11,731 nucleotides of DNA, taken from Nitriliruptoraceae bacterium (lineage in GTDB: Bacteria > Actinomycetota > Nitriliruptoria > Nitriliruptorales > Nitriliruptoraceae). The stretch lies in NCBI GenBank assembly GCA_007125475.1, contig SLDB01000158.1, positions 1-11,731 on the forward strand. Direction: 5' to 3'. Positions 1 through 5,740 of this stretch are shown one piece after another. The first letter of the stretch is position 1, and each line of letters begins with the position of its first letter. The notes beneath the pieces were generated by a model. That model was not told the origin of the DNA. It saw only the letters and a program-made list of their open reading frames with translations, and did no database searches. Made by a program: the position numbers and the translations under genes.

Positions 1-2
1 AC

Positions 3-1469
3 ATCGCCGAGGCGCCTCCGCTCGTCCACCTCGACGAGCTCGGCCACCCCCGTGCCGACGACACCCGCCTGCGCCTGGCGGCACACGGGGTCCTGCCGTC
101 CGTCGCCGAGCGGCTCGAGCGGGTCGGTGCCGAGCTCGTCGGCGACGACGCCGACATCGACGCGACCCTGATCTCGACCCGTCTGCCCCCCGACGAGTTG
201 CGTGAGCTGGCCGAGCGCCTCGGTGGTCACGTGGGCAGGACCATCGTGCTCGCCCACACCGGCGCGGAGCGGCTGGCCGCGGACCTCGTCCGCGCCGGGG
301 CAGACGCGGTCGTCGGCGAGGGCAACGAGGAGGCCCTCCTCGGTCTCGTCGACGCGCAGCGGAGCCCCACCGCCCTGCTCAGCTCGTTCGAGCGCCGCTA
401 CGGCGGGCAGTCCGACACCGGACATCGGGGCAGGGACCAGGCGACCGGGCTGCCCGACCGGAGGTCCTTCGAGCAGCGCATCGCCTCGCTCGCCGACGCC
501 GACGAGACACCACGCATCGCCTACGCGAAGGTCGTCGCCGACGATTGGAGGACGCACTCGCCAACGGCCGCCGTGATGGTCCAGCGCCGACGTCTGGCAA
601 CGAGCCTTGCACACGTCGCCCACGCCGCCGGTGTCGAGCTGTACACCACCGGCATCGACGAGTTCGGGGTCGTGAGCGAGACGCTCAGCCCACACGACAC
701 CGAGCGGCTGGCCCGGCGGCTGGTCGCCGCCGCCGGGACCTTCCGCGACCGCGGGCTGGCGCTACGGCTCGTGATCGGCCACGCCGGTCCGGAGAGCGCC
801 CACGACGCCGAGGCGATCCTCGATCTCGCCCGCCGGGCCGTCGAGGTCGCCGCCACCGACGGGGCGACACCGGTCCTCGGCGCCGAGGAGCTGGTCCTGG
901 GGGTCTCGGTGACAACCGAGCTCGAGGCGGTCGTGCGACTCCTCGAGGAGGTCGAGCCGACGGTCCCCGAGGGACGCGGTCACGGCGAGCGGGTGGGCAG
1001 GATCTCCGCCGAGCTCGCCCGGCTGCGGGGGTTCTCGCCGACGGCGACGTCGCGCGCGCACCTCGCCGGCCACCTCCACGACGTCGGCCGCGCCGGGCTA
1101 CCCGCGGGCGCCGTCGAGTCCGACGAGCTCTCCGGCGAGCTGCTCGAGGCGTGGCGTAGCTTCCCGGTGCGCTCCGCCGAGCGGCTGCAGCTGACCGCCG
1201 GCAAGGTCGTAGCCGAAGCGGTGCGCGCACAGCGCGAGCGGTGGGACGGCAACGGCTTCCCTGACGGGGTGGCCGGCGACCAGATCCCGGACGCCGCCCG
1301 GGTCCTCGCCGTCGCCCACGCCGTCGACGAGATCGTCGTCGCACGCCGCACCACAGCGGTGGCGACCATCGCCGACGAGTTGGACGCGCGTGCCGGCGGC
1401 GAACTCGATCCGGACATCGTCGACACCGCCGTGCAGCACCTGGGCGGGCTGCTCGCCGCCCGCGGCTGA
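3..1469 (+). CDS. Degenerate receiver / GGDEF / HD-GYP multidomain signalling protein (5' end outside window)
   Basis: The frame is open from base 3 with protein-like composition, so the gene almost certainly starts left of the window; the TTG at 198 looks internal. It encodes at least 488 residues. Bases ~3-360 have receiver-like strand/helix alternation, ending in a V-x-A-G-A-D-A-V-V segment, but the phosphoacceptor position reads LISTRLP, without an aspartate. A GGDEF-like domain begins at 435 (DQATGLPDRRSF), and its active-site loop is TGIDEF (bases 648-665) rather than GGDEF. An HD-GYP-like domain (~915-1466) keeps a first His (981) and HLHD (1071-1082). The next ligand His appears as Phe (1161), the HH pair is Gln-Arg (1230-1235), and GYP is GFP (1254-1262). 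By family knowledge these changes should abolish cyclic-di-GMP synthesis and probably hydrolysis. I infer a binding or scaffold protein. It converges on the che cluster, stop to stop, 57 bp apart. Confidence 0.75.
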   Translation: MAEAPPLVHLDELGHPRADDTRLRLAAHGVLPSVAERLERVGAELVGDDADIDATLISTRLPPDELRELAERLGGHVGRTIVLAHTGAERLAADLVRAGADAVVGEGNEEALLGLVDAQRSPTALLSSFERRYGGQSDTGHRGRDQATGLPDRRSFEQRIASLADADETPRIAYAKVVADDWRTHSPTAAVMVQRRRLATSLAHVAHAAGVELYTTGIDEFGVVSETLSPHDTERLARRLVAAAGTFRDRGLALRLVIGHAGPESAHDAEAILDLARRAVEVAATDGATPVLGAEELVLGVSVTTELEAVVRLLEEVEPTVPEGRGHGERVGRISAELARLRGFSPTATSRAHLAGHLHDVGRAGLPAGAVESDELSGELLEAWRSFPVRSAERLQLTAGKVVAEAVRAQRERWDGNGFPDGVAGDQIPDAARVLAVAHAVDEIVVARRTTAVATIADELDARAGGELDPDIVDTAVQHLGGLLAARG

Positions 1470-1526
1470 GCCCCGCCCGGGCAGCCTGGTCGGGTGAGGG
1501 GGACCCAGCGTCACACCGGACCCGGA

Positions 1527-2012
1527 TCACGCCAGGAACGTGATCGTTCCCTCCCCGTAGGAGTCGACGCCGACACGCCAGTCCTCGCGGCGCGCCGGCC
1601 TCCTCGCCCGGTCCGCGACATCCTCGGGGACCTCGCCCGGGACGGGAGTGACCTCGCGCAGCGCCACGTGGGGGGTCGTCGGACTGTTGAGCAGCTTCGC
1701 CGAGATGTTGACGATCTCGTGGAAGAAGTCGAACAGCTCCTCGTCGAGGATCCCGTCGCCGGCGACCTGGTCGAGGGCGTCCTGGGGTGGCATCGCAGCC
1801 AGGGCGCCGGCGAGGCCCACGGAGAGGTCGGCGTCGGCGACGGCGATCGCGGCCAGGTCGCCTTCGTCGAAGCGGTAGCCGGCGAGGTAGGCGCAGCGGT
1901 CACCGTCCAGTTGTTGCGCGGGCCCCGCCCGCACGGTGACCGACCTTCCGGTGAGGTCGCGCAGAACGTCGCGGAACGACGCGCGCAGCGGCAGCGGACA
2001 GCGGTTCAGCAC
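1527..2012 (-). CDS. Divergent CheX/CheC-like protein, last gene of the che cluster
   Basis: The product is 161 residues, starting at GTG 2012, only 7 bp after the stop of the upstream cheY. There is no good Shine-Dalgarno sequence, so translational coupling is likely. I do not recognise a named family with certainty. The layout matches the CheX/CheC fold: a strand-rich N-terminal half, a helix rich in Ala/Leu (residues 65-74), then an acidic helix with E-I-V-N (Glu99, Asn102), which matches the E-x2-N phosphatase signature. A W-x-V-x-V-x-S-Y-G-x-G terminus (145-155) resembles the closing strands of that fold. After E-x2-N the usual small-residue run is replaced by ISAKLLN. The position beside cheY and a canonical cheX supports a role in CheY-P dephosphorylation, but this is inference. 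It could instead have lost activity and act as a binding partner. Confidence 0.6.
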   Translation of the reverse strand: MLNRCPLPLRASFRDVLRDLTGRSVTVRAGPAQQLDGDRCAYLAGYRFDEGDLAAIAVADADLSVGLAGALAAMPPQDALDQVAGDGILDEELFDFFHEIVNISAKLLNSPTTPHVALREVTPVPGEVPEDVADRARRPARREDWRVGVDSYGEGTITFLA

Positions 2013-2019
2013 GTCCGGC

Positions 2020-2382
2020 TCACACCGCGCCGTCGAGGGCGCCGCCCAGCGACTCCGGGGTGAACGGCTTGCTCACCAGGAACGCGGCACCGCTGGCCCG
2101 GGCGCGCTCGTGCATCTCGGGCGTCGACTCGGAGGTGACGAAGCCGAAGGTCGGCCGGCCACCTTCGCCTCCGAGGGCCTGGAGTAGCTCGATCCCGGAC
2201 ATCTCCGGCATGTTCCAGTCGGAGATCACCAGGTCGGGCGCCTCCTGTTCGCACGTCTCCAGCGCCTGGCGCCCGTCCGCCGCCTCGAGGATCTCGGCGC
2301 CCGAGAAGCGCTCCAGGCTGGCGAGCGAGCGCTTCACGATGGCCCGCATGGCCTTGCTGTCGTCGACGACGAGGATCTTCAT
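2020..2382 (-). CDS. cheY: CheY-type single-domain response regulator (distal copy)
   Basis: This is a stand-alone receiver of 120 residues with no output domain, as expected for CheY. The acidic pair Asp7-Asp8, phosphoacceptor Asp55 (in the segment ISDWNMP), switch residue Thr83 and Lys105 (KPF) are all present. The usual switch aromatic would lie at Ala100/Phe101 in the segment GAAFLVSKPF. The ATG at 2382 is preceded by GGGAGGA with good spacing, which fixes the start. It follows cheX by 24 bp and precedes the CheX-like gene by 7 bp, so this CheY is embedded with two putative phosphatases. It is one of two CheY proteins in the cluster. It could be the motor-binding CheY or a phosphate sink, and sequence alone does not decide which. 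Confidence 0.93.
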   Translation of the reverse strand: MKILVVDDSKAMRAIVKRSLASLERFSGAEILEAADGRQALETCEQEAPDLVISDWNMPEMSGIELLQALGGEGGRPTFGFVTSESTPEMHERARASGAAFLVSKPFTPESLGGALDGAV

Positions 2383-2406
2383 GATGGTCCTCCCTCGGAT
2401 GGGGTG

Positions 2407-2862
2407 TCAGGCCCGGTCACGGGTCAGCAACGTCACGACGAGCGTGTCGCCGGCGGCGTCGAACGCGCGGCGTTGCACGACGCGGCTGCCGCGGACGGTG
2501 ACTTCGTAGTCCCGTCCCACGGTGACGCTGGGAAGCGACAGCTCGTTGTGGCCGTCGAGCGCCGACTTGACGTTGCCGCCGGTCATGTTGGCGAGCTCGC
2601 CGATGCAGTCGGAGAGGTCCTCGTCGCTGACCTCGGTGACGTCGACGGCGAACATCGTCGCGGTCGCGCGGCGGGCGAGCCTGTCGCTGCACTGCACGGT
2701 CACCGCGCCCTCGGCGTCGCCGGTGAGCTGGACGACACCGGTCACCACGCGCTCGCCGCGCGCGTGGTCGGCACCGTCATCGGCCGGCTCGACCCCGATG
2801 CCGAACATCGCGGTCCAGATCTCGTTGGTGATCGTGGAGAGGTCGGGGACGGTCGTCTGCAC
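2407..2862 (-). CDS. cheX: CheX, CheY-P phosphatase
   Basis: This 151-residue protein belongs to the CheC/CheX/FliY phosphatase family, whose members dephosphorylate CheY-P using a Glu and an Asn on one helix. The segment GELANMTGGNVKSAL (residues 88-102) contains the signature Glu89-x2-Asn92 and the small-residue turn seen in functional CheX. A single such motif and the short length fit CheX rather than CheC, which usually has two. The frame stays open upstream, but GTG 2862 is chosen because AAGGGAG lies a few bases before it and cheR ends 11 bp upstream. The gene lies between cheR and cheY, as expected for adaptation and signal termination. CheX family members act as dimers; dimerisation here is inferred. 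Confidence 0.9.
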   Translation of the reverse strand: MQTTVPDLSTITNEIWTAMFGIGVEPADDGADHARGERVVTGVVQLTGDAEGAVTVQCSDRLARRATATMFAVDVTEVSDEDLSDCIGELANMTGGNVKSALDGHNELSLPSVTVGRDYEVTVRGSRVVQRRAFDAAGDTLVVTLLTRDRA

Positions 2863-2873
2863 TGGTGCTCCCT

Positions 2874-3707
2874 TCACGCGGTTCGCCGTTGGTAGGTGGT
2901 CGCCCTGCCGAACTCCACGCGCCGGAACCGCTCGTCGCTGTACAGCGTGCTCTCGGCGGTCCCGAGCATCAGGTGCCCGTCGGGGCGCAGCACGTCGTGC
3001 ACGCGGGAGAGCACCCGGCGCTTCGTCATGGCATCGAAGTAGATGAGGACGTTGCGCATGCACAGCACGTCGACCGGCGGCAACCCGGGCCAGGGCTCGA
3101 CGAGGTTGAGCGCACGGAACTCCACGAGCTGCCGCACCTCGTCACGCACCTCCCACTGGCCGGAGACCTGCCGGAAGTAGCGCACGAGGTAGGGGGCCGG
3201 CAGCCCGCGGTTGACCTCCAGCTGGCTGTAGCGGCCCGCGGCCGCCCGGCCGAGCATCTCGGCCGACAGGTCGGACGCCACGATCCGTACGTTCCACTCC
3301 GCGACGACACGAGGGAACCGATCGGCCATCAGCATCGCGATGGAGTAGGGCTCCTGGCCGCTCGAGCACGCCGCGGACCACAACGTCAGGGTCCGCTGGG
3401 CCCGCCGCCGTTCGATCAGCTCGGGCAGGACGTGGGTGGCCAGGGCCTCCCACTGGGCGGCGTCCCGGAAGAACGAGGTCTCGTTCGTGGTCATCGCGTC
3501 GACGACGACGTCACGCAGGGGGGAGGCCGGCTGTCGCCGCAGGTGCTCGACGAGCCCGTCGACGCCGCCGAGGCCGGCGTCGCGCGCGACCGGAGCCAGG
3601 CGCGACTGGACCAGGTAGTCCTTCGAAGCGTCGATGACGATCGCGGAGCGCTCGTGCACCAGCCGGCGGACGAACTCGGATGTCGACGGATCCGGGGAGC
3701 CCATCAT
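2874..3707 (-). CDS. cheR: CheR, chemoreceptor glutamate methyltransferase
   Basis: CheR transfers methyl groups from S-adenosylmethionine to receptor glutamates. The 277-residue length is typical. In order: an N-terminal helical region (1-70); MTTNETSFFRD (72-82), the CheR hallmark; SAACSSGQEPYS (111-122), the SAM-binding loop; ASDLS (144-148); a substrate-proximal ALNLVEP (199-205); and RNVLIYF (218-224) followed by GHLMLGTAES near the end. Two adjacent ATGs (3707 and 3704) are possible starts. I chose 3707 because it gives the common ATGA 4-bp overlap with the cheB stop. The open frame continues upstream inside cheB, but that extension is low-complexity Arg/Gly shadow sequence. No TPR or pentapeptide-binding extension is seen. 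Neither receptor in the window ends in an NWETF-like tether, so it probably acts without one. Confidence 0.95.
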   Translation of the reverse strand: MMGSPDPSTSEFVRRLVHERSAIVIDASKDYLVQSRLAPVARDAGLGGVDGLVEHLRRQPASPLRDVVVDAMTTNETSFFRDAAQWEALATHVLPELIERRRAQRTLTLWSAACSSGQEPYSIAMLMADRFPRVVAEWNVRIVASDLSAEMLGRAAAGRYSQLEVNRGLPAPYLVRYFRQVSGQWEVRDEVRQLVEFRALNLVEPWPGLPPVDVLCMRNVLIYFDAMTKRRVLSRVHDVLRPDGHLMLGTAESTLYSDERFRRVEFGRATTYQRRTA

Positions 3708-4831
3708 GCCACCCCCGTCCGCGCACCCGAACGTCCGCTGCGGGCGACCCGGTTCGCGATCTCCTCGGCGAGCCCCCCGAGGGGCACCACCGCGTCGGCG
3801 AGGCCGTCCCCGACGACGGCGGAGGGCATGCCCCACACCACCGAGGTGGCCTCGTCCTGGGCGAGGACCTGCCCACCCGCCGCGCGCACGCGCCCGCACC
3901 CGCGGCGACCGTCGGCGCCCATGCCCGTCATCACCACCGCGAGGACGTCGCCGTCATACACCTCGACGGCGGAACGGAACAGCACGTCAGCAGCGGGCCG
4001 GCAGGAGTTCTCCGGAGGGCCCTGGCCCAGGACGAGCTCCGTCGTCCCGCCGGTGCGCCGCAGACCGAGGTGGTGGTCACCGCGTGCCAGCACCACGGCG
4101 TCGGTCACCGGCTCGCCGTGGGAGGCCTCCCGCACCGGCAGGGCCGACAGCCCGTCGAGTCGCTCGGCGAGGAGGCGGGTGAACATCGGCGGCATGTGCT
4201 GGACGATCAGCACCGGGACCCCGAGATCCGCCGGCAGCGCAGGCACCAGCTCGGCGAGCGCATTGGGGCCACCCGTCGACACGCCCACCACCACGGCCGC
4301 GACCCGTCCGGAGGCCGGCGCCGCCCGCGGCGTGGGCGCCCCCACGGCCCGCGCCGGGACGGAGGACCCCCTGGACGTCGGCGTCGGCGGTGCCGACGAC
4401 GGCGCCGGACCGCCGGTCAGGGCGTGGATCTTCGGAACGAGCTGCGTGCGGATCTGCTCCAGCGACTCGGCGACGCTGCCCACGTTCGCCGGCTTGGTCA
4501 CGTAGTCGCGGGCGCCGCGCAGCAGCGCCTCCATCGTCACCCCGGCGCCGCGTTCGGTGAGCGTCGAGAACATCACGACCGGGACGGACGGGTGTGTCGT
4601 GGCGAGTCGGCGCAGGGTCTCGAGGCCGTCCATCTCGGGCATCTCGACATCGAGCGTGATGAGGTCGGGGGCCAGGCGCGGGATCTTCTCCAGGGCGATC
4701 CGCCCGTTCGGTGCGGTGCCGGCGACCTCGATGCCCTCGGCGTCCTCCAGGACGCGGGTGACCAGGCGACGCACCACGACGGAGTCGTCGACGACCAGCA
4801 CCCGCACCGGGGAACGGGACGGCACCGTCAC
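3704..4831 (-). CDS. cheB: CheB, chemoreceptor methylesterase with receiver domain
   Basis: CheB removes receptor methyl groups when its receiver is phosphorylated by CheA. The 375 residues comprise a receiver (residues 8-130; Asp15-Asp16, phosphoacceptor Asp61, switch Ser89/Thr90, Lys113 in TKP), a Pro/Ala/Ser-rich linker (139-176) and a catalytic domain. The catalytic triad is visible: Ser185 in GVSTGGP, His212 in QHMPP and Asp307 in TGMGADG. The P-E-N-S-C-R-P segment (273-279) is also typical. GTG 4831 is chosen because it forms a GTGA overlap with the preceding cheY stop; a second GTG two codons later is possible. The usual APGDxH motif reads ARGDHH here, a minor change. It is followed by cheR with a 4-bp overlap, so the methylation enzymes are translationally coupled. 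Confidence 0.96.
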   Translation of the reverse strand: MTVPSRSPVRVLVVDDSVVVRRLVTRVLEDAEGIEVAGTAPNGRIALEKIPRLAPDLITLDVEMPEMDGLETLRRLATTHPSVPVVMFSTLTERGAGVTMEALLRGARDYVTKPANVGSVAESLEQIRTQLVPKIHALTGGPAPSSAPPTPTSRGSSVPARAVGAPTPRAAPASGRVAAVVVGVSTGGPNALAELVPALPADLGVPVLIVQHMPPMFTRLLAERLDGLSALPVREASHGEPVTDAVVLARGDHHLGLRRTGGTTELVLGQGPPENSCRPAADVLFRSAVEVYDGDVLAVVMTGMGADGRRGCGRVRAAGGQVLAQDEATSVVWGMPSAVVGDGLADAVVPLGGLAEEIANRVARSGRSGARTGVA

Positions 4832-5196
4832 ACCACCCCCAACAGCGCGAGCTTGTCGCGGATCACCGCGGCGGTGAACGGCTTCATCGCGTACTCGTCG
4901 GCCCCGGCCTCGAGCGCCGAGACCATGTGATCGGCGTCGGCCTCCGTGGTCACCATCACGATCCGCATCACGTCGTTCGCCGTGTCGGACCGGACCCGGC
5001 TGACGAACTCGAGCCCGTCCATGACCGGCATGTTCCAGTCGACCAGCGCGACATCGGCCGGGCCGTTGGCCGAGAGCTCCTCGAGAGCCTGACGGCCGTC
5101 GCCGGCCTCGGCGATCCCGTCGAACGACAGCCCGTGGAGCAGCCGGCGCAGCACGGCACGGGTCGCGCGCGAGTCGTCCACGATCAGTGCCCGCAC
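4828..5196 (-). CDS. cheY: CheY-type single-domain response regulator (proximal copy)
   Basis: This is a second stand-alone receiver, 122 residues, with Asp7-Asp8, phosphoacceptor Asp53 (VDWNMP), Thr83-Thr84, Tyr102 (EYAMKPF) and Lys105. The Thr plus aromatic pair is the classical CheY switch, and the copy at 2020-2382 is less canonical at the aromatic position. GTG 5196 is selected by a perfect AGGAGG five bases upstream; the frame is open further upstream but those residues are not receiver-like. It follows a 112-bp gap after cheW that carries a possible promoter, and it overlaps cheB by 4 bp. Thus cheY-cheB-cheR may form a sub-operon. I infer this is the more likely motor-controlling CheY because it carries Thr and Tyr at the switch positions, but the division of labour is unproven. 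Confidence 0.94.
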   Translation of the reverse strand: MRALIVDDSRATRAVLRRLLHGLSFDGIAEAGDGRQALEELSANGPADVALVDWNMPVMDGLEFVSRVRSDTANDVMRIVMVTTEADADHMVSALEAGADEYAMKPFTAAVIRDKLALLGVV

Positions 5197-5245
5197 ACCC
5201 GCCTCCTGTCCCCGTCGCATCCCGTGGCCACGCCCGTCGCCCACC

Positions 5246-5272
5246 CCGTCGGCCGTACGGACCCGGGCTGTA
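5246..5272 (-). promoter_or_regulatory. Candidate sigma-28-like promoter upstream of cheY-cheB-cheR
   Basis: Reading the minus strand, TACA (5272-5269) is followed by exactly 15 bases and then GCCGACGG (5253-5246). The flagellar sigma factor (FliA/WhiG) consensus is TAAA, about 15 bases, GCCGATAA. The fit is good for the first half of the -10 and three of four -35 bases. It sits ~50 bp before the GTG start in the only sizeable gap between cheW and cheY. GCCGA is common in a genome this GC-rich, so the call rests on spacing, position and recurrence before cheA and the PAS receptor. Confidence 0.4.
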
Positions 5273-5308
5273 GCGACCTCGAGCCGCGACGACGACCGCT
5301 CGCAACAC

Positions 5309-5740
5309 TCACGTGACGAGCTCGACGGTGCGGGCGGTGTCCAGCACGAGGAGCAGCCGGCCCTCGAGCTTGTACGCCCCGACGATCAGCTCACGACCGA
5401 CGCCCTCGAGCGTCTGCGGGGCGCGCTCGAACGCCTCCTCGTCGACCTCGACGACGTCGCCGATCTCGTCGACCAGCAGGCTCAGCTCACCCTGGGCGGC
5501 ACGGACGATGACCATCATCGGCTCCGCCCCATCGGGCCGCGGGTCAAGCTCCAGCCGTCGACGCAGGTCCAGCGCCGTGACGATCTGGCCGCGCAGATTG
5601 ATCAGCCCCTCGACCACCCCCGGCGCGCGGGGCACGGGAGTCATCTGCTGGGCACGGATCACCTCCTGGACCTCATCCACGCCGACACCGAAGGTCAGGT
5701 GGTCGAGCCGGAAGGTGCAGAACTGGGTGGCGGTGCTCAC
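5309..5740 (-). CDS. cheW: CheW, receptor-kinase coupling protein
   Basis: CheW bridges chemoreceptor tips and the CheA P5 domain in the cytoplasmic signalling array. The 143-residue single CheW domain has the expected pattern: an N-terminal strand ending in FGVGVDEVQEVI (17-28), the loop TPVPRAPGVVEGLINLRGQ (34-52) with the conserved NLRG arginine (Arg50), and a C-terminal half with LLVDEIGDV (88-96) and GAYKLEGRLLLVLD (121-134). GTG 5740 gives a GTGA overlap with the cheA stop, and the residues before it do not belong to the family. It is thus co-translated with cheA, which fits a fixed complex stoichiometry. The VVEVDEEAFERAP stretch replaces the often seen hydrophobic-Pro segment but is within family variation. 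Confidence 0.96.
   Translation of the reverse strand: MSTATQFCTFRLDHLTFGVGVDEVQEVIRAQQMTPVPRAPGVVEGLINLRGQIVTALDLRRRLELDPRPDGAEPMMVIVRAAQGELSLLVDEIGDVVEVDEEAFERAPQTLEGVGRELIVGAYKLEGRLLLVLDTARTVELVT

Noticed and set aside
198..200. TTG as the true start of the first gene
   Set aside because: There is no ribosome binding site, and the frame upstream to base 3 continues a receiver-like pattern, so the gene is judged to be cut by the window edge.
1470..1526. Possible terminator between the first gene and the end of the che cluster
   Set aside because: Only short GC palindromes (for example GCCCGGGC) and widely spaced 5-bp arms were found. There is no convincing stem-loop or T-run.
685..1530. 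Long minus-strand open frame opposite the GGDEF/HD-GYP-like gene
   Set aside because: The Arg/Pro/Ala-dominated translation is typical of an antisense shadow frame, while the plus strand shows clear family motifs.
2865..4505. Long plus-strand open frame opposite cheX, cheR and cheB
   Set aside because: It is antisense to three genes with full motif sets. Its translation is low-complexity His/Arg/Gly/Pro without motifs, as expected for shadow frames at high GC.
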